Source: JAGCJX01 sp045638645
Lineage (GTDB): Bacteria; Bacteroidota; Bacteroidia; Bacteroidales; UBA932
Assembly: GCA_045638645.1 (NCBI GenBank)
Contig: JAZUBU010000002.1
Coordinates: 176,298-240,297, forward strand
Reading direction: 5' to 3'
Length of the DNA stretch: 64,000 nt
The number at the start of each line of letters is the position of its first letter. Position 1 is the stretch's first letter. The notes below the pieces were generated by a model that did not search any database, had not been told where the DNA came from, and saw nothing but the letters and a program-made list of their open reading frames with translations. Of the stretch, positions 34,272-42,782 are shown in pieces. The translations under genes were made by a program, and so were the position numbers.

Positions 34272-34279
34272 TACATTTG
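34272..34279 (+). promoter_or_regulatory. Promoter -7 box of rmlD
   Basis: TACATTTG, 22 bases before the rmlD ATG. Confidence 0.65.
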
Positions 34280-34300
34280 CGAAAAGATTTTGGGAGTTTT

Positions 34301-35161
34301 ATGGGAAAGATTTGGGTAACCGGAGGGAACGGACAACTGGGTTCCCAACTTCGTGAATTGACCAACGGCAACAGCGACTGGATTTTCACCGATTTGCCGA
34401 TCCTGGACATTTGCAACGAACAGGCTTGTCGCAAGTTTGTGGTGGAACACAACGTGGACACCATCCTTCACTGTGCCGCCTACACCGCCGTGGACCGGGC
34501 CGAATCGGAACCCGAATTGGCCTTTCGCATCAACACTCAAGCCACCCTGCAACTGGCCCAAATTGCCAAAGAAGCCAACGCCCGTTTCATTTTCATCTCC
34601 ACAGACTACGTATTCGACGGCAACCGGCAGTACCCCTACACAGAATCCGATGACTGTGCACCCCTATCCGTCTATGGAAAAACCAAACGGGAAGCCGAAA
34701 CCGGCATTCAACAAATCGGTGTCCGGGGCATTACCGTCCGCACAGCCTGGCTGTATTCCCGCTATGGCAACAACTTTGTCAAGACCATGTTGCGCCTGGC
34801 AGAAGAAAGACCACAGCTCCAAGTCATTGCAGACCAACTGGGAAGCCCCACCAATGCCAAAGACCTGGCACAGGCTCTGATCGGCATCATTCCCCAACTC
34901 GAAAACACCCCTTTTCGGGGCGAAATCTTCCATTTCTCCAACGAAGGAACCTGCTCCTGGTACGAACTGGCAAAAACCACGTTGGAATTCGGCCACAAAA
35001 CTTGTCCGGTACAACCCATCCGTACCGAACAATACCCGACCGCGGCTGCCCGCCCGAAGTATTCCGTCTTGAGCAAGGAAAAAATACGGAACACATTTCA
35101 AGTCCGTGTCCCGGATTGGAAAGAAAGTCTAGCGGAGTTCCTGCAAACATTCCCGCAATAG
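34301..35161 (+). CDS. rmlD: dTDP-4-dehydrorhamnose reductase
   Basis: 286 residues from the ATG at 34301; the open frame upstream lies within DUF4290 and its promoter. NAD(P)-binding Rossmann motif VTGGNGQLGSQL at the start, the active-site YGKTKREAE (YxxxK), and ISTDYVFDG. Last step in making dTDP-L-rhamnose for surface polysaccharides. The rmlA and rmlB genes are not in the window. Converges with rmlC, sharing 33 bases at the 3' ends. Confidence 0.92.
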   Translation: MGKIWVTGGNGQLGSQLRELTNGNSDWIFTDLPILDICNEQACRKFVVEHNVDTILHCAAYTAVDRAESEPELAFRINTQATLQLAQIAKEANARFIFISTDYVFDGNRQYPYTESDDCAPLSVYGKTKREAETGIQQIGVRGITVRTAWLYSRYGNNFVKTMLRLAEERPQLQVIADQLGSPTNAKDLAQALIGIIPQLENTPFRGEIFHFSNEGTCSWYELAKTTLEFGHKTCPVQPIRTEQYPTAAARPKYSVLSKEKIRNTFQVRVPDWKESLAEFLQTFPQ

Positions 35162-35686
35162 CGGCGCCCGTTTGTCCTTCTCCGACAAATGGGGCTCGGT
35201 CCCATCCAACTCCCAGCGGATCCCCAAATCCGGATCATTCCAGCGCAGCGAACCTTCTGCTTCCGGATGGTAGAATTCGTCGCATTTGTATTGAAAGACC
35301 GTATCGTCCTCCAACACCAGGAAACCGTGCGCAAACCCCTTGGGTATAAAGAAACTGCGTTTGTTTTCTCCCGTGAGAATCACCGATACGTGACGACCGA
35401 AGGTAGGTGACTCCGGACGCAGATCCACCGCCACATCCTGCACCGCTCCACGAACCACACGCACGAGTTTTGCCTGTGCCGAAGTTCCTTTCTGAAAGTG
35501 CAAGCCCCGCAACACACCTTTCCCGGAAAACGACTCATTATCCTGTACAAAACGAATACCGGTCAAGCCCGTTTGCTGTTCAAAGTCACGTTGGGAGAAA
35601 CTTTCAAAAAAATATCCCCGGCTATCTCCAAACACCGTCGGTTCTAGAATCACGACACCATCCAATTCGGTCTTTATCACTTGCAT
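35129..35686 (-). CDS. rmlC: dTDP-4-dehydrorhamnose 3,5-epimerase
   Basis: 185 residues. Cupin-fold epimerase of the rhamnose pathway. Markers: EPTVFGDSRGYFFESF, VQDNESFSGKGVLRGLHFQ (catalytic His), KLVRVVRGAVQDVAVDLR, and IPKGFAHGFLVL. It supplies the substrate of the convergent rmlD product. The two genes share their 3' ends but not a promoter. Confidence 0.95.
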   Translation of the reverse strand: MQVIKTELDGVVILEPTVFGDSRGYFFESFSQRDFEQQTGLTGIRFVQDNESFSGKGVLRGLHFQKGTSAQAKLVRVVRGAVQDVAVDLRPESPTFGRHVSVILTGENKRSFFIPKGFAHGFLVLEDDTVFQYKCDEFYHPEAEGSLRWNDPDLGIRWELDGTEPHLSEKDKRAPLLRECLQELR

Positions 35687-35713
35687 ATCTCAATGTCTTC
35701 GGTTCAAACTTTG

Positions 35714-35721
35714 CAAAAATA
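35714..35721 (-). promoter_or_regulatory. Promoter -7 box of rmlC
   Basis: TATTTTTG on the minus strand, 28 bases before the rmlC ATG. Confidence 0.5.
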
Positions 35722-35733
35722 AGCATATTTCGT

Positions 35734-35741
35734 TACATTTG
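35734..35741 (+). promoter_or_regulatory. Promoter -7 box of the beta-galactosidase gene
   Basis: TACATTTG, 31 bases before the ATG at 35772. Confidence 0.6.
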
Positions 35742-35771
35742 TCCGATTGTAATTATATTTACTTGAGATCT

Positions 35772-38700
35772 ATGAACCGATATTTTTCCCGATCCAGCTT
35801 TGCTGCTTTGCTTGCCTGCTTAACCGCATACTCTTGCTCTGAAAAAGTTGAGCCGATCTTTGGAACCGATCCCAGCCACACCGAATGGCAGGATCCCACC
35901 ATCAACCAGGTCAACCGGCTGCCGATGCGCGCAGACTACTTCACGTTTGAAGACGAAGCCGCTATCAGGGCCGGTTATGAAAAGAGCAAGAATTACCTGT
36001 CCCTGGACGGAAAATGGAAATTCCACTGGGCCGAAGATGCAGACCAACGCCCCATCAATTTCTACGAACCCAACCTGGACGATTCTGACTGGGACCGCAT
36101 GGAAGTACCCGGCATCTGGGAAATGAACGGCTACGGTGACCCCGTCTACGTCAATGTTGGCTATGCCTGGAGAGAAAAGTTCCGCAACGACCCTCCGAAC
36201 GTGCCCGTTGCCGAAAACCACGTCGGTTCCTACCGACGGGAAATCCGCATTCCCAAGGATTGGAACGGAAAGAACCTCTACATTCATTTCGGATCGGTTA
36301 CTTCCAACCTCTGGCTCTACATCAACGGCCAATTCGTCGGATACAGTGAAGACAGCAAGATGGCGGCCGAATTCGATGTAACCCCCTACCTGATTCCAGG
36401 CGAAAAGAACCTCATCGCGTTCCAAACCTTCCGTTGGTGCGACGGAACCTACCTGGAAGACCAGGATTTCTGGCGCTTCAGTGGTGTCGCCCGCGAAACC
36501 TACCTGTATGCACGCCAACCCATCCACATGGGAGACATCCGCATCGAAGGTACCTTGATCAACGGAACCACCCAAGGCCTGCTGTGTGTCACATCAGAGG
36601 TTCCGGAAGGACATCTGCTGCAAGTACGTCTGGATGACCCTGACGGAAAATCCCTGGGCGGATTGACCCTCAAACCCGGACAAAAAACCGCCAACATGTT
36701 TGCCGGACTGGTAAACACCTGGAGTGCCGAAACTCCGACCCTCTACCGTGCGACGGCCTCCCTGATCCGCAAAGACGACAACACCTTGGTGGAAGCCACC
36801 TCGTTCGACATCGGCTTCCGTCACGTTGAAATCAAGAACGGACAATACTTCATCAACGGAAAACCCATTCTGTTCAAAGGAGTTAACCGACACGAAATGG
36901 ATCCGTACGGAGGTTACCTCGTCTCCAAAGAACGGATGCTCCAAGACATCCGGACCATGAAGGAATTCAACATCAACGCCGTCCGTACCTGCCACTACCC
37001 CGACGATCCGTACTTCTACAAACTCTGCGACCAATACGGTCTCTACGTAGTTGCCGAGGCCAATGTCGAATCTCACGGCATGGGATACGGACCAGAATCC
37101 CTGGCCCATGATCCGGCCTACACCCAAGCCCACATCGAACGGAACGAACGCAACGTACTGGCTTTTGCCAACCACCCGAGTATCGTATTCTGGTCCCTGG
37201 GCAACGAAGCCGGCTACGGCGAAAACTTCCGCCTGGCAGCAGAACGTGTGCGCGCCATCGACCCCACCCGACCCATCATGTACGAACGTGACACCGAATT
37301 CGAGGTGGCAGAAGTGTTCTCTCCGATGTACATTTCCCCCAGCGAGGCAAAAGCCTATCTGGAAAGCAACCCGACCCGTCCACTGATCCCCTGCGAATAT
37401 GCGCATGCTATGGGTAATTCCCAAGGTGGATTCAAGGAATATTGGGACATGATCCGAACCTACGACCAGTTTCAGGGCGGTTTCATCTGGGACTTTGTGG
37501 ACCAGTCCATCCATTGGACCAAGTCGGACGGCACCGACATCCTGGCCTATGCCGGCGATTTCAACGACCACGACAGCGATGGTGACAAAAATTTCTGCGA
37601 CAACGGTCTGTTCAGCCCCGACCGGATTCCCAACCCGCACGCTTACGAAGTCCGTTATTACTACCAACCGGTTTGGACCACTTTGCTCAATGCAGACAAC
37701 GGAACCCTCTCCGTTTACAATGAACACCTGTTCCGCGATATCCGGAATTACCGCCTGCACTGGGAACTGGTATCCGACAACCAAATCCTGGCCCAAGGCG
37801 AACAGGACCTGACCAACGCAGGCCATGCAACCGACACCCTTTGTCTGAACTACCAACGGCCTGCCGTCGAAAATGCAGACTTGCTGTTGAATATTGAATA
37901 CCGGCTCATCGAAGCCGAACCCTTGTTGCCGGCAGGACACCGCGTTGCCTACCAACAGTTCGTCCTGCAGGAAATGCCCCCCGTTCCGGCCAACCCGGAA
38001 ACTGTTGCCACCAACGTATCCGATAAGGGTTTTACCTGGAAGCAAGAGGACTTCGAAGTACACCTCGACGCAGCAACCGGATTGATTGACCGGTACGAAT
38101 GGCAAGGCCAAAGCTTGTTGTATGCAGGCGAAAGTATCCGGCCGAACTTCTGGCGGGCTGCCACCGACAACGATTTTGGTGCCGGGCAGCAAATCCGCTT
38201 CCGTCACTGGAACAACCCCACGTATCAGGTGGAATCTATCCAACAAAATGAAGATCGCAGCGTTGTGGCCGTCCTGGCCCTTGACAGCATCCCGGCTCGC
38301 CTGGCTTTGACCTACCGGGTAGACCCGCAGGGCGGTCTGCACATCAACCAATGCCTGATTCCCAACCCGGATGCCGGCCGCGTAGCTCCGATGTACCGTT
38401 TCGGCATGCGCATGGCCCTCCCGAAAAACTTCGATCAAGTCTCCTATTACGGACGGGGTCCTTGGGAAAACTATGCGGACCGCAAGGGAAGCGCCAACCT
38501 GGCCCACTACAAAAAAACGGTGAATGAGATGTACTACCCGTACATCCGTCCCCAAGAAAGCGGCACCATGAGCGACCTGCGCTGGTGGACCGTAGAAAAC
38601 AAGAAGTCCGGCATCGCCCTCACCCTCTCCAGCCCGGAATACTTCAGCGCCTCTACGTTGCCGTACAGCATCGAAAAGCTGGACGAAGGCGTAGTACGAG

Positions 38701-38879
38701 AAAAAGCCCAACGTCACTCTGCCGAGCTGGTTGCAGACCCTTTCAATACACTTTGCTTTGACTACAAGCAAATGGGTATGGGTGGTATCAACTCCTGGGG
38801 ACACTGGCCGCTCCCGGAATACCGCATTCTGTTCGGTCCCATCAGTTTTGATATCGACATTGTTCCCACCAAATTATAA
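35772..38879 (+). CDS. GH2 beta-galactosidase-like lipoprotein
   Basis: 1035 residues. Lipoprotein signal ending CLTAYSCSEK, so it is exported, unlike LacZ of enteric bacteria. Domain order is that of GH2: a sugar-binding jelly roll (YLSLDGKWKFHWAEDAD, then WDRMEVPGIWEMNGYGDPVY), immunoglobulin-like domains, TIM barrel, and the C-terminal beta-sandwich domain (YGRGPWENYADRKGS). Catalytic residues: acid/base Glu at about 479 in SLGNEAGYG and nucleophile Glu at about 542 in PCEYAHAMGN. Probably releases galactose from glycans at the cell surface or periplasm. It stands alone, with no SusC/SusD pair nearby. Confidence 0.92.
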   Translation: MNRYFSRSSFAALLACLTAYSCSEKVEPIFGTDPSHTEWQDPTINQVNRLPMRADYFTFEDEAAIRAGYEKSKNYLSLDGKWKFHWAEDADQRPINFYEPNLDDSDWDRMEVPGIWEMNGYGDPVYVNVGYAWREKFRNDPPNVPVAENHVGSYRREIRIPKDWNGKNLYIHFGSVTSNLWLYINGQFVGYSEDSKMAAEFDVTPYLIPGEKNLIAFQTFRWCDGTYLEDQDFWRFSGVARETYLYARQPIHMGDIRIEGTLINGTTQGLLCVTSEVPEGHLLQVRLDDPDGKSLGGLTLKPGQKTANMFAGLVNTWSAETPTLYRATASLIRKDDNTLVEATSFDIGFRHVEIKNGQYFINGKPILFKGVNRHEMDPYGGYLVSKERMLQDIRTMKEFNINAVRTCHYPDDPYFYKLCDQYGLYVVAEANVESHGMGYGPESLAHDPAYTQAHIERNERNVLAFANHPSIVFWSLGNEAGYGENFRLAAERVRAIDPTRPIMYERDTEFEVAEVFSPMYISPSEAKAYLESNPTRPLIPCEYAHAMGNSQGGFKEYWDMIRTYDQFQGGFIWDFVDQSIHWTKSDGTDILAYAGDFNDHDSDGDKNFCDNGLFSPDRIPNPHAYEVRYYYQPVWTTLLNADNGTLSVYNEHLFRDIRNYRLHWELVSDNQILAQGEQDLTNAGHATDTLCLNYQRPAVENADLLLNIEYRLIEAEPLLPAGHRVAYQQFVLQEMPPVPANPETVATNVSDKGFTWKQEDFEVHLDAATGLIDRYEWQGQSLLYAGESIRPNFWRAATDNDFGAGQQIRFRHWNNPTYQVESIQQNEDRSVVAVLALDSIPARLALTYRVDPQGGLHINQCLIPNPDAGRVAPMYRFGMRMALPKNFDQVSYYGRGPWENYADRKGSANLAHYKKTVNEMYYPYIRPQESGTMSDLRWWTVENKKSGIALTLSSPEYFSASTLPYSIEKLDEGVVREKAQRHSAELVADPFNTLCFDYKQMGMGGINSWGHWPLPEYRILFGPISFDIDIVPTKL

Positions 38880-38940
38880 GCCGGCATTTTGTAACAAAAA
38901 CCACGAAGCTACATTTATCACGCGATAAAAACACAGAACT

Positions 38941-40014
38941 ATGAAAAAAATAGGAATTCTCCTGATCGGCTGCTTGCTTTGCACAAACCTGCTCGGTCAG
39001 AACTACAACAATTTCCGCAAACAACGGGAACAAGAACAAAAAGAGTTCAATCAAAAAGAGACAGAATTCAAGAAACAACGCGAAGAAGAATACAAAAAGT
39101 TCCGCAAAGCCTACGAAACCGAGTTCGAACGTTACAAAAAGAACTACCTGGCTTTCTTGAATGGCGAAAAAGAAGTCCTGGATTTGATGGCTTCCGATGA
39201 CGGCCTCAAAATCACACCCCTCCCGAAAGACCAACGTCCCAAAGGGGTTACCAGTTCTGTTGCTGATGAAAAAAAATCGCTCCAAAACGAAATCAAATTC
39301 ATCACGCGTGCCAAACCGGATGACTTGCTGCCGGACCTGTCAAAATCAAAGGATCCCGTCCAACAAGTCAAAGATGGGGCTGAACAATTGAAGCAGTGGA
39401 ACGAAGAAATGGAGAAAGACGGAGCCAAACTACAAACCTTGACACCGGTGACAGCTCCAACAAACGTCGAACCCAAAAAGGAAACGCCGAAAGCCGAGAT
39501 CCAGAAGAACGAACCCAAGAAAGAAGTTCCCAAGGCCGAACCTAAAAAAGAAACGCCCAAAGAGGAACCTAAAAAAGAAGCTCCCAAAGCCGAGCCCAAG
39601 AAAGAGGAACCCAAACCGGTCAACATTGCCGTTCCTGCAGGAAAGCCGACCGAATACACCCGACTTTCCTCTAAATTCGGTCCCCGGATCCACCCCATTA
39701 CCAAGAAGAAAAGTAATCACAAGGGCGTGGACTTGGCAGCACCCAAGATGACACCGATTTATGCAACTGCCAACGGTACCGTCACCTTCTCCGGCAAACA
39801 GGGCGGCTATGGTAACTTCATCAAGATCAACCACGAAAACGGCTACAAAACCGCTTACGCCCACATGGAAAAACGGGTAGCACAGAAAAACGACAAAGTA
39901 AAGAAAGGAGATTTGATTGGTTATGTCGGATCTACCGGACAAAGTACCGGCAACCACCTGCACTACGAAGTGTACTACGAAGACAAACTCATCGATCCTG
40001 AAAAAACCATGTAA
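38941..40014 (+). CDS. M23-family peptidoglycan endopeptidase with coiled coil
   Basis: 357 residues. Signal peptide (KKIGILLIGCLLCTNLLGQ), then a long charged coiled coil (FRKQREQEQKEFNQKETEFKKQ), a Lys/Pro/Glu repeat region (repeats of PKKE) and a C-terminal LytM domain. Zinc ligands: SNHKGVDLAAP (H-x3-D) and the catalytic HLHYEV, with YGNFIKINHENGYKTAYAHM between. The coiled coil recalls EnvC/NlpD-type activators of amidases, but the intact HxH motif suggests it is itself active. Four bases before the DoxX gene, so the pair is one transcript. Confidence 0.85.
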   Translation: MKKIGILLIGCLLCTNLLGQNYNNFRKQREQEQKEFNQKETEFKKQREEEYKKFRKAYETEFERYKKNYLAFLNGEKEVLDLMASDDGLKITPLPKDQRPKGVTSSVADEKKSLQNEIKFITRAKPDDLLPDLSKSKDPVQQVKDGAEQLKQWNEEMEKDGAKLQTLTPVTAPTNVEPKKETPKAEIQKNEPKKEVPKAEPKKETPKEEPKKEAPKAEPKKEEPKPVNIAVPAGKPTEYTRLSSKFGPRIHPITKKKSNHKGVDLAAPKMTPIYATANGTVTFSGKQGGYGNFIKINHENGYKTAYAHMEKRVAQKNDKVKKGDLIGYVGSTGQSTGNHLHYEVYYEDKLIDPEKTM

Positions 40015-40017
40015 GGT

Positions 40018-40455
40018 ATGAGAACTCTCCTACGTTTCCTATTTCCCACCACAAAGAGCGAGTCCAAGTACTCGCTTCTTTTGCTTGGGCTCCGCCTGAT
40101 TTTTGGCAGACTCATGCTGACGCATGGCTGCGACAAGCTCGTGAGTTTTGATTTTATGAAATATACCTACCCGGACCCGATCGGCCTGGGTAGTGAATGT
40201 TCGCTGATCCTGACCATTTTCGCGGAAGTACTTTGTGCCTGCGCCATCCTGTTCGGATTGCTGACGCGATTGGCTACCATCCCCTTGATTTTCACAATGA
40301 TCATTGCGATATTCGTGATTCATGCCGGTCAGATTTTCGCCATGCGCGAACTGGCAGTCCTCTACCTGCTGGGGTACTCTCTCCTGCTGATCGCCGGTCC
40401 CGGCAAGTATTCCATCGACCAATGGTTGGGAGAACGGCTTACGCCCAAAGCCTAG
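40018..40455 (+). CDS. DoxX-family membrane protein
   Basis: 145 residues, four hydrophobic helices. The pattern LLLGLRLIFGRLMLTHGCDKL, GSECSLILTIFAEVLCACAILFGLLTRLATIP and a final YLLGYSLLLIAGPGKYSID matches DoxX/SURF4-like proteins. Some DoxX proteins are linked to redox or respiratory chains, but the function here is unknown. Starts 3 bases after the M23 stop. Confidence 0.8.
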   Translation: MRTLLRFLFPTTKSESKYSLLLLGLRLIFGRLMLTHGCDKLVSFDFMKYTYPDPIGLGSECSLILTIFAEVLCACAILFGLLTRLATIPLIFTMIIAIFVIHAGQIFAMRELAVLYLLGYSLLLIAGPGKYSIDQWLGERLTPKA

Positions 40456-40460
40456 AAAGC

Positions 40461-41051
40461 CTAAAAGCACCAGCCCAAACGGACCGTAAAACTCATGGCA
40501 AGACGATCACTGCGGGTACCGAAATAATCCCATAAGGCAAAACCATGGTGATAACCGGTATCCGCCGGGGTTCCTGCCGCATACCCGGCTCCGACCCAGA
40601 CATCCGCCAGGAAACGGCCTTGCACCCATTGGTAGCCCGCTGTCATCAACAACGCCGTCATCTCGGCCAGGGTCCTCTCCTTTGAAACGGCCGCATCGTA
40701 GCGATAATGGCAATAGATTAACTCCGGGCGCCAGTAAAATCCTTCCAAAGCCTCAGCCCTACGATCCCCGATGAAAAACTTATGCCCATACCGAAGGGTA
40801 AAGCCGGAGGGATTGTTCTGGTATTTGTCATACCCCGCACCAATCCAGCTGGCGCAAATTTCAGTACTCTGCTTCTGATTCGGCAGTACCCGTTCGCACG
40901 ATAATTTTGTACTTCCCGTGTACCAAGACAAAAAGGTAATTTTAACAGCATTCTGGTAACCGGATACAGACGGGGACTGCGCTTGAACAGAGGTTGCAAG
41001 CAAAAACAGGGTCATCACCCGGAAGAGTGTGGCGAAACGATTCTTTTCCAT
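40461..41051 (-). CDS. Small outer-membrane protein
   Basis: 196 residues: signal peptide (MTLFLLATSVQAQ), then beta-rich sequence with glycines between aromatic strands (SGFTLRYGHKFFIGD, FYWRPELIYCHYRYD, FLADVWVGAGYAAG) ending in SFTVRLGWCF, the usual barrel terminus. It resembles the DUF3575-type proteins in layout, but I do not see a diagnostic motif. Converges with DoxX. Confidence 0.6.
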   Translation of the reverse strand: MEKNRFATLFRVMTLFLLATSVQAQSPSVSGYQNAVKITFLSWYTGSTKLSCERVLPNQKQSTEICASWIGAGYDKYQNNPSGFTLRYGHKFFIGDRRAEALEGFYWRPELIYCHYRYDAAVSKERTLAEMTALLMTAGYQWVQGRFLADVWVGAGYAAGTPADTGYHHGFALWDYFGTRSDRLAMSFTVRLGWCF

Positions 41052-41076
41052 GAAATTCCTACATTCTAAGCAATTT

Positions 41077-41084
41077 CAAAAGTA
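41077..41084 (-). promoter_or_regulatory. Promoter -7 box of the small outer-membrane protein gene
   Basis: TACTTTTG on the minus strand, 26 bases before the ATG at 41051. Confidence 0.55.
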
Positions 41085-41116
41085 GGAACAATTCTTCTTT
41101 TCCCCAATCTTTGTTG

Positions 41117-41124
41117 TATCTTTG
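41117..41124 (+). promoter_or_regulatory. Promoter -7 box of hisS
   Basis: TATCTTTG followed by CGCCC, 20 bases before the hisS ATG. Confidence 0.65.
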
Positions 41125-41143
41125 CGCCCAAATAAACTTGATT

Positions 41144-42532
41144 ATGGCAATTCAAAAACCTTCGATCCCGAAAGGCACACGCGACTTCGGTCCGGCAGAA
41201 ATGGCCGGTAGAAACTACATTTTTGACACGGTCCGTTCTGTTTTCCGCAAATACGGTTACGCGCCCATTGAAACTCCTTCAATGGAAAACCTGTCCACCT
41301 TGTTGGGAAAATACGGGGAAGAAGGTGACAAATTGCTGTTCAAAGTACTGAATTCCGGGGATGCTTTTGCCAAAGTTGATTGGGAAAAAGTACAAACCGA
41401 GAACGGCATCAACAGCAATGCAATGGCCTTGCAAGTCTGTGAAAAAGGACTGCGCTACGACTTGACCGTTCCTTTTGCCCGCTACGTAGTCCAACACCGC
41501 AACGAATTGGTATTTCCCTTCAAACGCTACCAGATCCAACCGGTATGGCGGGCAGACCGCCCCCAAAAAGGCCGGTACCGCGAATTCTACCAATGTGACG
41601 TAGATGTCATCGGCAGCCGTTCCCAACTCTACGAATTGGAACTGATCCAAATCGTGGACGACGTCTTTGCTGCCCTCGGTGTCCGTATCGTACTAAAGAT
41701 CAACGACCGGAAAGTTCTCTCAGGACTGGCCGAAGTGTGTGGTCACCCGGACAAACTCATCGACATCACCGTTGCCATTGACAAAATCGACAAAATCGGA
41801 CTGGAAGCCGTCAAGACAGAATTGCTGGAAAGAGGTCTCGAAAACGAAGCCATTGCCCTGATCGAACCGGTACTCACCCTTCAAGGCACCAACGAAGAAA
41901 AAATTGCGGCCATGCGTCCCATCCTGGCCAACTCCGAAATCGGGATACGCGGCTTGGACGAGTTGGAAGAACTCTTCGGTTTCGTTGCTGCTGCCGATTT
42001 CCATCAGGAAATCGAAATCGACCTTTCATTGGCACGCGGTCTGAATTACTACACCGGAGCCATCTTTGAAGTCAAAGCCAAAGATTTCCAAATTGGAAGC
42101 ATCTGCGGTGGAGGACGCTACGACGACCTGACCGGCATCTTCGGACTGCCCGACACCTCCGGAGTAGGGATCTCCTTTGGTGCTGACCGGATCTACGATG
42201 TACTCAGTGGCTTGAACCTCTTCCCCGAAGGCGCAGTGCGTGGAACCCACATCCTTTTCGCCAACATGGATGCGTGTGGGGTACGCTATGTTCTGCCCGT
42301 CATGCAGGAACTTCGCCAGGCCGGTCTTGCCATCGAACTCTATCCCGAGACTGCCAAATTGAAGAAACAATTTGAATATGCAGAAAAGAAAGGCATCCGT
42401 TACCTGGTCATTGCAGGAGAAACAGAAGCTCAAAACCAAGTCATCAATTTCAAGGACCTCGTCACTGGAAAACAGGAAGTTATCGAAAGGAACCGTCTGG
42501 ATCAGATACTCAGCATTGTTGCCCAAAACTAA
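41144..42532 (+). CDS. hisS: Histidyl-tRNA synthetase
   Basis: 462 residues from the ATG at 41144. Class II synthetase: motif 1 around PIETPSMENLSTLLGKYGEEG, motif 2 PVWRADRPQKGRYREFYQCDVDVIG, the histidine-specific LARGLNYYTGAIFEV, motif 3 GISFGADRIYDVL, and the anticodon-binding domain at the end (YPETAKLKKQFEYAEKKGIRYLVIAG). The initiator tRNA-Met gene is downstream with its own promoter. Confidence 0.97.
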   Translation: MAIQKPSIPKGTRDFGPAEMAGRNYIFDTVRSVFRKYGYAPIETPSMENLSTLLGKYGEEGDKLLFKVLNSGDAFAKVDWEKVQTENGINSNAMALQVCEKGLRYDLTVPFARYVVQHRNELVFPFKRYQIQPVWRADRPQKGRYREFYQCDVDVIGSRSQLYELELIQIVDDVFAALGVRIVLKINDRKVLSGLAEVCGHPDKLIDITVAIDKIDKIGLEAVKTELLERGLENEAIALIEPVLTLQGTNEEKIAAMRPILANSEIGIRGLDELEELFGFVAAADFHQEIEIDLSLARGLNYYTGAIFEVKAKDFQIGSICGGGRYDDLTGIFGLPDTSGVGISFGADRIYDVLSGLNLFPEGAVRGTHILFANMDACGVRYVLPVMQELRQAGLAIELYPETAKLKKQFEYAEKKGIRYLVIAGETEAQNQVINFKDLVTGKQEVIERNRLDQILSIVAQN

Positions 42533-42583
42533 CATTTTCCATTCTTCTCAAAAGAAAAATTTGGAGAATCTGAAAAAGATACA

Positions 42584-42591
42584 TACCTTTG
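42584..42591 (+). promoter_or_regulatory. Promoter -7 box of tRNA-fMet
   Basis: TACCTTTG followed by CAATCC, ending 10 bases before the tRNA. The same box and spacer sequence precedes the tRNA-Asn gene. Confidence 0.65.
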
Positions 42592-42601
42592 CAATCCATA
42601 C

Positions 42602-42674
42602 CGCGGAGTAGAGCAGTTGGCAGCTCGTCGGGCTCATAACCCGGAGGCCGGAGGTTCGAGTCCTCCCTCCGCTA
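42602..42674 (+). tRNA. Initiator tRNA-Met (CAT)
   Basis: Cloverleaf with anticodon CAT. The first base (C) does not pair with the base opposite (T), and the anticodon stem has the three consecutive G-C pairs GGG/CCC; both mark the initiator. The 3' CCA is not encoded. Confidence 0.93.
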
Positions 42675-42684
42675 CTAAAAAGAA

Positions 42685-42715
42685 GGCGACTAAATCTTAT
42701 TAGTCGCCTCCTTTC
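42685..42715 (+). terminator. Terminator of tRNA-fMet
   Basis: Stem GGCGACTAA / TTAGTCGCC with loop ATCTTA, followed by TCCTTT. It starts 11 bases after the tRNA. Confidence 0.75.
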
Positions 42716-42782
42716 GTATTGTATGGATAGGACGATCGTGGCAGCAGCCCCACGCGGCATTGACTTCCGAAAAGGGAAGGGC

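Noticed and set aside
36594..38804. 736-codon ORF antisense to the GH2 gene
   Set aside because: The sense strand encodes all GH2 domains and both catalytic glutamates; long antisense frames are common in biased codon use.
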